Position numbers and translations under genes: made by a program. The notes under the pieces are model-generated. The model had not been told where the DNA came from. It saw nothing but the letters and a program-made list of their open reading frames with translations, and made no database searches. Positions 37,174 to 51,790 of a DNA stretch of 64,000 nt are shown here, piece by piece. Position 1 is the first letter of the stretch. Every line of letters begins with the position of its first letter. Source of the stretch: Panopea generosa (Eukaryota; Mollusca; Bivalvia; Adapedonta; Hiatellidae); the NCBI GenBank assembly GCA_029582155.1, contig CM055901.1, forward strand, positions 19,429,097-19,493,096. Direction: 5' to 3'.

Positions 37174-37688
37174 CAAGGCCGTAGCCAAAGTTTGATTTTA
37201 CAGGAGGCACAATCCATATTAGCTCATATAATGTCTTTCTTGCATTTTTCTGATATCTGACAACACTAACTGCATTTTATAAACTTGTCTATGTTTTACA
37301 TCAATACCTTGGAAACAAATTGGTAGCTTTTAAGGAATGACATAAAGGTCCATATGGACTGTTAGTTATACGATTAGATTGTACTATGATATATGATACT
37401 AGAAATATTATATGTGCAGAAAATGACATAGTAGTATTATAATTGCAATTCATTTTAGGAATAATTTGTGACTAATAACAACGAATTAGAGAGCTGTTTT
37501 TATAATTCTCTGCTAATAACCAGTATCCTGATTAAAACTACATGTGTTAAATCTACGTTTAGTTTAATCAGTTTATATTTTTCTTTGATACATATCTTTT
37601 TTAATTAAAATACTTATTAAAAGTTCGAACCTTTACAAATTCTACAGAAGGCATGTGTCCCGTTTTACTCAGTGAAGCTACGGCCCTG
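37174..37688. mobile_element. Non-autonomous hAT-like element with 5-bp target duplication
   Basis: The left end is CAAGGCCGTAGC. The right end read on the other strand is CAGGGCCGTAGC. The element is flanked on both sides by CCTAG (37169-37173 and 37689-37693), as expected of a target-site duplication. Ends of the form CAGGGCCGTAGC are common in hAT elements. The 515-bp interior is AT-rich and has no coding frame. Confidence 0.75.
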
Positions 37689-37693
37689 CCTAG

Positions 37694-38144
37694 TGGTACT
37701 GAGTAATAATGTTCATACGTATGTTTGATTAGCGTTGTTACCATTACTGTAAAATGACATGTATTTCGTATATTAAAAGTTACGTTTTTTATAGAATAAC
37801 CATCTTCAAACGCTCAAATACGTAGACCTAATTTTAAACCGTTCTCCACTTAATATACTTGTTTATGTAAATTAAAAAAATGATGTCGCACATTATGACA
37901 ACGATGACGTAGGAAAACACAGCTGGGAATCCTGGAGGTAATTAAATGCCGGTGAAGTAAAATTTAAGATACAAACTAGGTAACTGTATTGTTAGGAATA
38001 TTACAAATACATGACGTAGCTGACTATTACGCCACAAAACCCGGACTTGTACAGTATTTACTTGTTTATGCTTGTACCATGAAATTTTCTGTAAATGCCA
38101 TAGAGCGAAGGAAAGTCATTGGGGATAACCTAGTACCCCACCCA
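37694..38144. other. Non-coding stretch
   Basis: No gene or repeat was recognised before the poly-C run. Confidence 0.35.
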
Positions 38145-38165
38145 CCCCCCCCCCCCCCCCCCCCC
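38145..38165. repeat. Poly-C run (21 C)
   Basis: Preceded by CCCCACCCA, so the C-rich stretch is longer than the unbroken run. Confidence 0.9.
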
Positions 38166-38233
38166 AGAACATGATTGGCTTGCACATTATTTTATGGTAG
38201 AATCGATGTTACTTTTAAGGTTGCACACAGTGT

Positions 38234-38279
38234 GTTTTTTTGTTTTTGTTTTTGTTTTTGTTTTTGTTTTTGTTTTTTT
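38234..38279. repeat. (TTTTTG)n microsatellite
   Basis: About six TTTTTG units with T-rich ends. Confidence 0.92.
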
Positions 38280-38741
38280 ACACCTGTTTCGTATTTCGCT
38301 CACATTGCTTATTTTCGCGAGATAGAATATATTTGTATAGTGTCACCGTTCAATACGAGATATCATTAGTAAATAAAAACGAAAAACTATAATTGGAAGC
38401 TTTTTATTGAAATTTCCATAGATATTGAAAATATGGTCATGAACTCGATATTCTTCACACACTTCCTTTCCGTTATTATGTTTAACGAATTGCCAATTAT
38501 ATCTTAATTGAGATACGAACACACCTTCTTGGGAATGTCAAAGGCGCTATTTTACCATTCGCATCTGCAAAAGTTTAGTTTTGTTACGTGGATAATGAGC
38601 AAAATCAGTATTTAAGTAATTGGACTACTTGAATAATATTTGCCATAGAAAAAAAACAAATTATTAATAACATTTTTAGCATACAATAAAACAAACCATT
38701 AGCAAGGTTATCTGTCCATATACATCAATAAAATTCCACAG

Positions 38742-38945
38742 CGCATGGCCCAGTGGTAGACCATTGTATGCAAGATCGGAAGGTCGTGGGTTCGATTCTG
38801 ACCCACGGCTATGTGTGGTGTCCTTGAACAGGAAATTTTATTCATATATGTTTAGTACTGGTTCAACCCATTAATACTTACAGCGTGATGTGTCTAATAT
38901 GTTAGAACTTGTTTCATAATCGATGTAAAATAGATTAAATTAAAA
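38742..38945 (+). mobile_element. tRNA-derived SINE, family B
   Basis: A box TGGCCCAGTGGT and B box GGTTCGATTCT are better preserved than in the 13749 copy. The body has CACGGCTATGTGTGGTG, GTTTAGTACTGGTTCAACCC and a TTGTTTCATAATCG-type tail ending in A-rich sequence. Confidence 0.85.
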
Positions 38946-39075
38946 GAATATATAATTTTAATGAGTTAAGATAAAAAATTATCAAATAGTGTCGCGTTCC
39001 TCTTTATCTAAATACCTTTCATGAACAGTTATATCCCGACGGTTTAAACAGCTAATTGTCATATACATCATTATG

Positions 39076-39282
39076 TCTACTTACTGACTACAAACAACAG
39101 ATGGAATTTCATAAAACTGCAAAAGCAAACATGTTTGACCAAACCTAGACTGACAACAACCAACAGACGCCATTTCGTGAAAATGAAAAATCAAACATGT
39201 TTGTCCAACACACTGACTGAGTACAACCAACAGTCAACATTTCATGAAAATGCAAAATCAAACATGTTTATCCAACAGGAGA
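39076..39282. repeat. Three tandem ~66-bp units
   Basis: ACTGAC..ACAACCAACAG..CATTTC..GAAAATG..AAATCAAACATGTTT recurs three times with AAACATGTTT near 39127, 39193 and 39259. Confidence 0.88.
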
Positions 39283-41147
39283 TATAGTATGCAAAGTACA
39301 GAGTCACTTCAACACCTTAGCAGCATTAATATCTTAGAACGATCCAGGTATACCGAAAACCGATAAAATAGCGATAGAGGTTATTATGTTTCTCCTTGCA
39401 CCTAATATAGAAATATAGAACCGAAATAGAAGAAAAAAGAGAACTCCTGTTAATTGACTCTATCTTGATCAGTACGGAATGAGTGCCACGATTCAGTGAA
39501 ATCAGAAATAATAATAATTATTTAAATACCAGAACAGAAGAGCCTTTTAAAGATCAAGATTAATTATAAATAACTTGTTTTTAATCTTTTATCCTACAAC
39601 ATTCGGAAGCTTTGACCCATTATTTATAATACATTGTACAATATAACGTTGTATTATTTTATAACGCGTGTAAATTGGAACTCTTAATACGTTGTTTAAA
39701 GTATTGTCATCAAATATGGTACACTTAATTTATATCATTTTGTCGTTTTTCATGAGAATTTATTTCTTACTTGATTTTGTTTTGTCGTTTTTTGTTTTTT
39801 TCATTACTAACTCAAATGAGATACACGTTTTTTTTATATATTTTACTATTTATACAGTTTCTTTTTCCTCATAGACGACATTTCGATTATTACCTTCAAA
39901 TTTTGAACACATACTTATTATGACATGTTTATATGTAATGCTTTTGCTCCTTGTTTATGAGAACTTATGTCTTACTTTATCGTTTCATACAGTTCTGACT
40001 CAAATGAGACGGAGATGCACGTCGTTGATATTGTACATGTATATTGTTTATACAGCTCTCCATTTCACCCAGAAAAAAGTTGACTTTTCCTTAAATACAT
40101 ATAAATTATATCAGCAGCATCTAATGTGCTATTACAGACTTTTCCAATTTTCTCATCCTTATGTTTTGCAAATCAGCATACGATCAAAGACATAAAATAA
40201 TGTGTATAATAATAAAAGCAATGTCCTGGTGACGTGACTAAAAGCGACACCACAAACACAAACATTGAAATCAATACGAAACACCTACGTTCTAGTATTT
40301 AAAGATTTCAGCTCAAAGTGAATTCCCTATTTTCAACTTGAAGGGAAAAATAATTGTTTTCCTATCTCGATGTCCGGTATAATTGGACAAGACAAACTAC
40401 ACTCCAGCTGTGTCGAGTCTATTATTGCTATCGACCAATACCGTTGTCACTGTGAGCTGCTTTATTGTCGCTTTATACATCATACCGTCATTAAAAATCG
40501 ATCCTTTCGGCGTCTCTGTCGCATCGACGCACATTATCTAACAGCTGCCTGGCAACCTTTTTAAAACAATGATGAAATAACAATAAAAAGAAATTAATTT
40601 CTATTTCGTTACTAGTTCAATTACATAATCCGAGTATTAAAACTTTATGTAATCGTCGTATATGTTCAGTAAGCAGGTCAATGTCTAGCTTTAGAATAGT
40701 TGGATAACGCAGACGTACATGGTTGTGTTATAATTTTTGGTCCTTTGGGGCCCCCTGGAGCTCATTCAAATAATACTGCTCAAATTGGTGGTAAGTGACC
40801 TGCGGTGTATTGCACTCAACGTTGCTTCATTTCAAACAGACTCAAGATTAGAAACTGTGTTTGCTTGATGTTGGGTACGTTCCATGCTTCCAAAGAACGT
40901 CGTTATCATATTCGATTGTATGTAGATGTGTCCCCTAGAATAACTGGATTTAATTCACTCACTATGAATGTAAATAGTTTCATTTTAGAATTTTTTATAA
41001 ATGAGGATTGCTAATTATATAAAAAAATCGCAAATATATTAAGACCCTATTTAGGAAATTAGGTTGAAAGCAAACTTCTTATTTTCATTACTGAAATTAC
41101 TTGTATATTTTGTTATATCAATTTAGTCATTCCCATTACATGGCATC
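39283..41147. other. Non-coding stretch
   Basis: Several AT-driven open frames (60-91 codons) were examined and show no motif. A GGTCCTTTGGGGCCCCCTGG stretch near 40740 is locally GC-rich. Confidence 0.4.
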
Positions 41148-41345
41148 TCCAGATTCGGGTCTGTGATGCTCTAATGTAAAAGCATGGAATTCCCTGTCTG
41201 TCCCACAATTCATATCACTTCCGATACATCTTACCAAACGGTGACGTACTTCAACTTCCGTTGGAGCAACTGATCAGCCAGTATACTCGCATGTCACTGC
41301 TATGTAACGGTTCCTGATGATGAGAGCCGAAGCCACTTCTACGGG
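41148..41345 (+). repeat. Dispersed repeat family D, copy 3
   Basis: Contains GCATGGAATTCCCTGTCTGT, ACGGTGACGTACTTCAACTT, CCGTTGGAGCAACTGATC and GTATACTCGCATGTCACTGC, aligning with the copies at 34308 and 48340. Its start is more diverged. Confidence 0.7.
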
Positions 41346-43520
<2,175 letters not shown>

Positions 43521-43879
43521 TTCAACACCACCTTTTGATTAACTAATTTATTTTGGCTCGATTTCAAAGACCATTCAGAGTTCATGTAAATAACGCTCGA
43601 TTCCGTTTCCTGGCTGGAACCACTATCGGTTGCTGTTTTTGAGAGGGCATTAGGACAAATGAAGTTCGAACCAGAGATTAATGGCATGAGAGGCCAACGT
43701 TATATCTACTGTACTACAACAACAACGTTCATGTTCAACTGTTTTCCGCAATGTTCAATAGACTAGTATATTATCATTGTCGTCGACAGATACATCGGTT
43801 ATAGTTGGAGATTCACTTGTTTCGGCAAAATCATCGACTGTATCAAGTTTTTCTTCTTATTACATAATATTTACCCGAG

Positions 43880-44781
43880 TCGTTTGTGTTTTTTACAATA
43901 CACATATGTGTGCTGTAGAGAGAATAGTAAGGCGTTGTTGCTTGTATTATGATGTGATAACGTGGGGGCTGGGGTTGTTTTGTGTTTTATACAATACTCA
44001 TATGTGTGCTGTAGAGAGAAATGTAAGGCGTTGTTGCTTGTATTATGATGTGATAACGTGTGTGTGAGTGTGTGTGTGTGAGGGGGGGGGGGGGGTCGTT
44101 TTGTGTTTTGTACAATACACATATGTGTGCAGTAGAGAGAATAGTAAGGCGTTGTTGCTTGTATTATGATGTGATTACGGGGTGGGGATGTTTGTTTTGC
44201 ACAATACACATATGTGTGCTATAGAGAGAATAGTAAGGCGTTGTAACTTGTATGATGATGTGATAACGTGGGGAGAAGGGGGGACTCGTTTGTGTTTTGT
44301 ACAATACACATATGTGTGCTGTAGAGAGAATAGTATGTCGTTGTTACTTGTATTCTGATGTGATAATGGGGTGGGGGTCGTTTTGGGGGAGGGGGGAGTT
44401 GTTTTGTGTTTTATACAATACACATATGTGTGCTGTAGAGAGAAAAGTAAGGCGTTGTTGCTTGTATTATGATGTGACAACGGGGAGGGGGGTGTCGTTT
44501 TGTGTTTTTATACAATACACATATGTGTGCTGTAGAGAGAATAGTAAGGCGTTGTTACTTGTATTTTGATGTGATAACGGGGTGGGGTCGTTTTGTGTTT
44601 TATACAATACACATATGTGTGCTGTTGAAAAAATAGTAAGGCGTTGTTACTTGTATTATGATATGAAAACGTGGGGGTGGGGGGTAGGAGTGGGGAAGGT
44701 CGTTTTGTGTTTTGTACAATACACATATGTGTGCTGTAGAGAGGCAAGTAAGGCGTTGTTGCTTGTATTATGATATGATAA

Positions 44782-44828
<47 letters not shown>

Positions 44829-45985
44829 GGGGAGGTTGTTTTGTACAATACACATATGTGTGCTGTAGAGAGAAAAGTAGACGTTGTTACTTGTATTATG
44901 ATACGAAAAGGTGGGGTGGGGGTAGGAGTGGGGAGGGTCGTTTTGTGTTTTGTACAATACACATATGTGTGCTGTAGAGAGACAAGTAAGGCGTTGTTAC
45001 TTGTATTATGATATGAAAACGTGGCGGTGGGGGGGGGGGGGGGGTAGGAGTGGGGAGGATCGTTTTGTGTTTTGTACAATACACATATGTGTGCTGTAGA
45101 GAAACAAGTAAGGCGTTGTTGCTTGTATTATGATGTGATAACGAGGGGGGGGGGGTGTTTTGTACAATACACATATGTGTGCTGTAGAGAGAATAGTATG
45201 GTGTTGTTACTTGTATTATGATGTGATAACGGGATGGGTTCGTTTTGTGTTTTGTACAATACACATATGTGTGCTGTAGAGTGAATAGTAAGGCGTTGGT
45301 AACTTGTAGTATGATGTGATAACGTGGGGGTCGGGGGTGGGTGTGGGAAGGGTCGTTTGTGTTTTGTACAATACACATATGTGTGTTTGTAGAGAGACAA
45401 GTAAGGCGTTGTTGCTTGTATTGTGTTTTGTACAATACACATATGTGTGCTGTAGAGAGATTAGTAAGGCGTTGTTGCTTGTATTATGATGTGCTAACGG
45501 AGGGGGGGGGGGGGGGAGGGGTTGTACAATACATATATGTTTGCTGTAGAGAGAATAGTATGGCAATGTTTCTTGTATTATGATGTGGTAGCGTGGGGTG
45601 GGGGGAGTCGTTTTGTGTTTTCTACAATACACATATGTGTGCTGTAGAGAGAATAGTAAGGCTTTGTTGCTTGTATAATGATGTGAAAACGGGGGAGGGG
45701 GGGGGTGTGTTGTACAATACACATATGTGTGCTGTAAAGAGAATAGTATGACGTTGTTACTTGTATTATGATGTGATAACGTGGGGTGGGGGAGTCGTTT
45801 TGTACAATACACATATGTGTGCTGTAGAGAGAATAGTAAGGCGTTGTTACTTGTATTATGATATGAAAACGGGGTAGGAGTCGTTTTGTGTTTTGTACAA
45901 TACACATATGTGTGCTGTTGAGAGAATAGTAAGGCATTGTTACTTGTATAATGATGTGATAACGGGGTGGGGGAGTGAGATCGAT
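43880..45985. repeat. G-tract minisatellite with palindromic core, about 21 units
   Basis: Each unit of roughly 90-130 bp holds a conserved core, TTTTGTACAATACACATATG, TGTGCTGTAGAGAGAATAGT, AAGGCGTTGTTGCTTGTATT, ATGATGTGATAACG, followed by a G-rich spacer of very variable length. The spacers range from about ten bases to 45 straight Gs at 44783-44827. Nearly every core carries the 12-nt palindrome ACACATATGTGT. One unit near 45361-45430 lacks the G spacer. Long minus frames rich in His, Thr and Pro arise only from the repeats. Confidence 0.95.
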
Positions 45986-47094
45986 GTTTGACCAGACTAA
46001 ATCTCCCCAGTTGCGATTTTGTCTACAACCGATCCAAGACGGTGACGTTTGTTGTCACTTATTTGTACCTATAACGATTCTTCAATAATATCTTATATGT
46101 TTTTAAGTCGTGGTTACATTGGTCCTGAAGGATATAGCTCCTGTCTGACATGGTTTTTTTTATTCTTTACATACACAGATAGCAATGAATAAGAAAAAAT
46201 ATTGATGATCCTTTTTGTTGGAAGAAGTATCAATATTTATGTGTATGGTACAACCACCATAATTATCCGTTTCACTTTTTTGTCTTCTATGTTAAAAAAG
46301 TCCATGTATTTTCCAAGCCTTAATTATGTGTTAAAGTAATTGCAATTTGATATGACTGATAAGCCTATTAGGCTGAGTATTTCTTAACGTTTTTGCCACT
46401 GTTGTAAATCTAGCATGTATTGCACTTATCACTTTAATAAATTAATAATACATTTATTGTAAACATGATTGCAATTTCAGCAAAATATTTTGATTTGCGA
46501 AGGATAAAATTCGAAATATAGCGAAAATAAAGGTCTTGCTATAAAAACAGGTGTGTGTGTGTGTGTGTGAACAGTATATATTGAGGTGACACATATTTCC
46601 TTCTGCGTTTGTTCTCTGATCGATTATAATATTATCATATAAAAATAAAAGAAAACAGTAAGATCTGAATCATTGTACATGGGTGAACAACCTTAAAACA
46701 ACAACGGGAACGCAAACAGATAAAAGCGTGTTTTGATTATTCTGTCAATGGACTTATACAACTTGAGATTTGAAATTATAAGAAAATATCATCTGTGGCA
46801 TTTAATGTTGTTAGTGGAAGACAGAAAGACGTAAAATCAATTTGATTCACGAAATTTTCTATCAGACTTAAGTCGTCTTCTAAGTATGATATATACATTT
46901 GTTCCCAGTAGAATGGAATCTAATGTCTATGAGAAATGATTCTTTTCTAACTAATAGCTAGACGCTTTCTATATTTCAAGTGAAACCATTATGCTCTTCA
47001 TCTCAAACAAGCCGTACTAATGGGTGTATTCTACACACAAATTGCAGTAATACTTTAATTTTAACTTATTTATTTTACATCTATTGTGAAACAA
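45986..47094. other. AT-rich non-coding stretch with (GT)n at 46551-46569
   Basis: A short GT microsatellite is present. No gene was recognised. Confidence 0.45.
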
Positions 47095-47265
47095 TTTCAG
47101 ACAACTAAGACAACTCAAGTTCGAATACGCCCTGGGTCTCTCACCGCAGTTTCAAGTAAAAAAGTTATCATTTACTGGCAAGAATGGTTGTGCTTAAGTA
47201 CCAGTTAACTTTCCGGGATAACAGGAAAATGTGGTTAGGTTAACTGATTATTTTTAGCCCTCATA
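47095..47265 (+). mobile_element. tRNA-derived SINE, family C (partial head)
   Basis: Head remnant CAAGTTCGAATACGCCC (B box), then AAAAGTTATCATTTACTGGC, AGTACCAGTTAACTTTCCGG and GTGGTTAGGTTAACTGATT, matching the 14298 copy. Confidence 0.75.
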
Positions 47266-48339
47266 AAAAATTCGCTAAAATTCAATCATTACATTCTATT
47301 TAGAAACTAAAGTCTCGGCTAACGCCTCGTGCAGTATTTATCCAAGTATCTCCGTATATTTCCGTAGGGAGTCATTAAAAAAACAAAAGTTTTTAAGACA
47401 TGGATGTCAAAGTACTTTGAGAGTTTCCGATTCATCTGTGTGACCTCTTTTAAATTAAACGGCCAACCTTAATGAATCAAGAAAAAAAAAATGTATTCTT
47501 TTCCTTCAGTAAAAATGCTGCAGTAGATCGTTTACACTTAAACTTCAAATCGCTAGACTTCCCCAAAGGAATACCAACGACCGTTTATGCTTTGTTTGTT
47601 TCGATTTAAACTAAATTTTCTTTGTAACAGTAACGTTGCGAAATGTGTATTTATTATTCCCAAACGAGATAGTTATTACATAATTCACGGTTTTCTGTCT
47701 AACCATACATGTTCATAACACCTATATCATTTCCGAGACATTTTATTTATGTTGCCTTATCTTTTGTGTGAAAATAATCTAGAAGGATCTGAAGCACGTT
47801 TAGTGTTACATACGCAAGTTCCCTGATAGATCATCTCCGCTTCATCTAGTTGTATATATTTCTTCATCTTTAGTCTGTTCTGACTAGTTTAACTTATAAT
47901 ATGAGTATAATTCAACAGTTTATACTCTTATGTTATCTTTGTGTGTCTAGTGTATCATTTATAATTTATTTGGTAACGATGCATCCTGTCCATGTTCAAG
48001 GAGAGTGTATCTTCATTCTGATGGAGATTAACTCTCAGAGTTTTGTCCAACTGGAATATAAGTATTCCAATTGTGTCCAATTAGAGTAATTAAAAGGGTG
48101 TTTTAATTACCTTTTATTCCATTTATCTCAGAATTTTACGAACATATTTAGCTGAAAATCTAAAGGTAACATTTTAAAAAAATACTAAGTGGTTTTACAT
48201 TAAAGTCAATAATGAAAATGAACAGTTTTTTTAAAAAAAATGTTTTTTTTATGAAATTCACTGTGTCGTTTGAAGGGTATATATGGAAACAAAGCAGCCT
48301 TTCACCTTTTAATGCTACTGAAAGACTTAGCAATCAAAC
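47266..48339. other. Non-coding stretch
   Basis: A 62-codon plus frame (47901-48089) starts with a hydrophobic signal-like stretch (MSIIQQFILLCYLCVSSV), but nothing else supports a gene. Confidence 0.35.
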
Positions 48340-48535
48340 TTAGTCTATCCCAGTACCTGACCCAAATCTGTCATTCCCTAATATAAACGCAGGGAATTCC
48401 CTGCATGTCCCATAATTCACAGCACTATACTTTAATTACTAAACAGTGACGTGATTCTAACTCCGTAGAAGTAATTGACCAATCGCTGTTTTCGTATGTC
48501 ACTGCCACCAACGCTTACCAACGAAATATCTAGGA
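48340..48535 (+). repeat. Dispersed repeat family D, copy 4
   Basis: Begins TCTATCCCAGTACCTGA and contains the perfect palindrome GCAGGGAATTCCCTGC (48389-48404), then ACAGTGACGTGATTCTAACT and AGTAATTGACCAATCGCT. The same palindrome is broken in the other copies. Confidence 0.75.
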
Positions 48536-48559
48536 CCGATTATACATATAATATTCTTT

Positions 48560-48795
48560 TTAAATGGGGTTTAAGGTCATTTTCAACACATTTCAGGTTT
48601 TATATGGTATGTCCAGTTTTGCTGGTGGAGGAATATCTCAGACTAAGTAGAACTACCGTTCCTCCGCATGTGACTGACAAACGTTCTCACATACATAGTT
48701 TTTGAGCGAGAGGGACTCGAACCAACGATATTAGACATGAGAGGTAAGTGCTATTGAGACGGCGCCTTGGACAACTCGGCCACGGAGAGCATGTT
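48560..48795 (-). mobile_element. tRNA-derived SINE, family A (Leu/Ser-type head)
   Basis: On the minus strand the A box is TGGCCGAGTTGT (complement of 48771-48782) and the B box is a perfect GGTTCGAGTCC (complement of 48713-48723), with a long variable region between. The tail shares AGTAGAACTACCGTTCCTCC and TTTAAGGTCATTTTCAACAC (plus strand) with the copy at 54370. Confidence 0.85.
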
Positions 48796-48999
48796 ATATT
48801 CACAAAACTAATAAAATTATAATAATAATGAATAATAATATAAGAAAGAATACATCACATAACACGAATACGAACCGTCTTCAATATAAAAAAAAAGTTT
48901 TTCTGACACAGCACTTAAATAAACTGCAATACTATTTCCATCGACATAAGTATAGTATGACAACACAATTAGCCCGGCAGATAATCCGAGTAATTTCAC

Positions 49000-50130
49000 T
49001 GGACCTTGCATGAGAGTGTATAGTAATTTTTTTGCTAAAATGGTAGAATATATAGTTCTTTAATTTTACTTCGGATGACATTTTGTCATCATTGAGTATT
49101 TTAAAATAAGCAAGATGGTGTCCAAAATGGCAGCCAATTTGCTCGAAATGCAATATTTGAATGGGAATAACTATTAGGTATGACATTATTTATACTAAAG
49201 GACATTTTTATGTGTTTAATGTTAAAATGACAAACTGATATGATATTTTGTCATTAATGGACATTTTGAAACAAACAAGATGGTGCCCAAAATCGCTCGA
49301 AATTTGCTCGAAATGCAATATTTAAATGGAAATTACTATAGGTAATTATTCATACATGAGAATGTATAGAAATATTTTTTTGCTTAAATGATAGTATATA
49401 ATCATGTATAGTGCTTTGATTTTATATTGGATGACATTTTGTCATTATTGAGCATTTTGAAATAAACAATATGGCGTCCAAAATGGCCGCCAATTTGCTC
49501 GAAATGCAATATTTAAATGTGAGTTACTATTTGGTATACAATTATTCACACATGATAGTTTATAGTAATATTTTATTGCTAAAATGATAGTCTATATATA
49601 GTTCTTTGATTTTATGTTGGATGACATTTTGTCATCATTCAGCATCTTGAAATAAACAAGATGGCGTCCAAAATGGCCGCCAATTTGCTCGAAATGCAAT
49701 ATTTAAACGTGAATTACTATTATGTATACAATTATTCACACATAATAATGTATAGTAATATTCTATTGCTAAAATGGTAGTATATAGTTCTTTGATTTTT
49801 TTATGTTGGATGACATTTTGTCATCATTTAGTATTTTAAAAAGAACAAGACGGCGTTCAAAATTGCCGCCAATTTGCTCGAAAAGCAATATTCAGATAAG
49901 AGATATATACAAGATATAAAAATATATAAAAAAAATCCATAACAAAGGATAATTTTAATGTGTTTGATGTTTAAGTGACAGACTGGTGGGAAGACGTTGT
50001 GTCATTGAACATTTTGAACTAAACAAGATGACGCAGCGTCCAAAATCGCCTCCAATTTGCTAGATATGCAATATCAAGATGGAAATTACTATTAATGTAA
50101 GCTATACATACGCTTGATGTGTTTAGTGTT
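49000..50130 (+). repeat. Subterminal ~180-bp tandem repeats with ATGGCGTCC/ATGGCCGCC core
   Basis: About six units share GGATGACATTTTGTCATCAT, AACAAGATGGCGTCCAAAAT, GGCCGCCAATTTGCTCGAAA, TGCAATATTTAAATG and TATTGCTAAAATGATAGTAT. AAGATGGCG and AAAATGGCCGCC resemble YY1-type binding sites (resemblance only). TGACATTTTGTCA can fold. One related unit lies inverted at about 52420-52500. Confidence 0.88.
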
Positions 50131-50259
50131 TAGGTGACAAACACATTTGCAATTAAAAACACATGGCCATTTATATGACCACAATTTTCCTAAACAAGTT
50201 TGATTTGTTTGAATATCTAGCGTCATTTTTATGCCATCAGATTCATTAACATTTGATCA

Positions 50260-51790
50260 TCTTCAATTATTCTGCAGGAGAAAATGCTAGCTCTGTTGGA
50301 ACTGCCTTAGGAAAGTGCTTGAATATCAATGCTTGGTTGGTCAGAATCCAATGCATGTTTCCATATACATGCCTGTCTGTGAGCTCTTTTTGCATTTTCA
50401 GCAAAGTTTCAGAATCTGTTGTAAGTGGTAAAGTATTTAAAGTATGCATTGTTTTACAATTAACATCGCCTACCAACTTTAGTGACTACTGAAGCCTCAT
50501 ATTTTTAAGACTATTCCTATTCAGATACCACAATACCTTGCCACGTTATTGCAAACAGGCAGCCCATGGTCGTTATATTTATTTATACAGTTCCTTAACA
50601 TGTGATCCCCTTGGCACAGATTTATAAAGGTTTCCTGAAGATAATGATGAAGTTAAAGTACAAATACATCAGTATCAATTGAGATTGCTGTTGTACCTCT
50701 GTTAAGTTTATGTGCTGCTTTGATCACTTGTGCAGGATATTAAGATCTGTCTCCTCGTGTGTAATTTTAATGTCATCCGTTTCAATAACAATATATTTAT
50801 TTATCTCAATTGGTATGTCATTTTCTCCAAGACATGTAACAACAAGATTATGAACGTGTGTATGTCTTTCATGGAACTATCAGTTGGCGTCATTTCAGTT
50901 ACTGTTAAAATTATTTTCTGAGTTGGAATTGGCATATTAAGGTTGAGTTGTAAAGGTGTATCCTGCATGCCTGTGTTTTCTCTACAAGGGCATGTAATAC
51001 ATTTTGTGCTGAATGGCGAATATCTGTCAAAAACTAGGTAACATCTTAGTTTCTATGTATTAGACCTTAAGTGCTCAAAATAATATTTCCAAAGACAACT
51101 ATTGGCCATTACAGAACAGCAGACTTGTCTATGAATATGCCGAGTTGTCTGTTAGTTGATTTGAGTTATGTCGCTCCAATATTTCTTTCTGCAGTAATGT
51201 CGTTGATTTTGTAATTGTGAGATCTCCCGTATCTGTAAATAATGATGTCGGTACAGGTTTGTAATACCTTTATAACGTGAACTTGTCTGCAATCCTTATC
51301 TTGAGTATATTTGAGTCCTATCAAATAATTTAGCATCTCCTGCCAGTATGTGTCTCTTTGACACAGCCTATGTCTCAACAGTTTATGAAATCATTTAATG
51401 GAAACTGCTGTCAGGCGATTTTTTTTCATATTTGCTTACTACCGTGCGCAAATGCTTTAACAGCATTTACTTCTGTGGAGCTATTTAACCTGAAGATATT
51501 AAAATAATAGAATATGGGTGTTTAGTTTTGTCGCGTTGCTCAATACATGTTTATAATCGTGATTGGATAGGTCTTTGCATTAATCATCATTGGGACTCAT
51601 ACTTGACAAAATATCGTCAACTCTGCTACAAACATGCAAACTCAGTCTCCATATTTCCAATCATTCCAACTTCAGAATAATGCCAAGCATTACCCTCTTG
51701 TCATGCCTATATATCACGAACGTGGTTTCAACAAGCATATCACTCTTCATAAAATATTAAAGTACTTTCCATTGACCTGAGGTTGTAAAT
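50260..51790 (-). pseudogene. Broken coding region of the 3.6-kb element
   Basis: Minus-strand pieces in changing frames read, in protein order: KSDMLVETTFVIYRHDKRVM (about 51690-51750), IWRLSLHVCSRVDDILSSM (about 51595-51655), LCQRDTYWQEMLNYLIGLKY (51166-51378), QVIKAAHKLNRGTTAISIDT then DVFVL (about 50655-50720), and KMQKELTDRHVYGNMHWILT ending at FSPAE (50267-50476). Stops and frame changes separate them. I remember TDVFVL after a K-x-x-x-A-I-x-x-D-T stretch from a large, poorly named family of repeat-associated proteins in bivalves and other animals, but could not confirm it. Function is unknown; the location between inverted ends suggests it belonged to a mobile element. Confidence 0.42.

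Noticed and set aside
43630..43735. Minus-strand tRNA-like head around AAGTTCGAACCAGAG
   Set aside because: Only a B-box-like match was seen; no A box at the right distance and no SINE body recognised.
44508..45905. Long minus open frames (149, 179 and 229 codons) rich in Pro, His and Thr
   Set aside because: They follow the G-tract minisatellite; the repeated peptide comes from the repeat core and the poly-Pro from G runs. No start, splice or domain evidence.
48700..48795. Functional tRNA-Leu/Ser gene (minus)
   Set aside because: The head is convincing but repeated at 21372 and 54520 with a common tail, which marks a SINE family.
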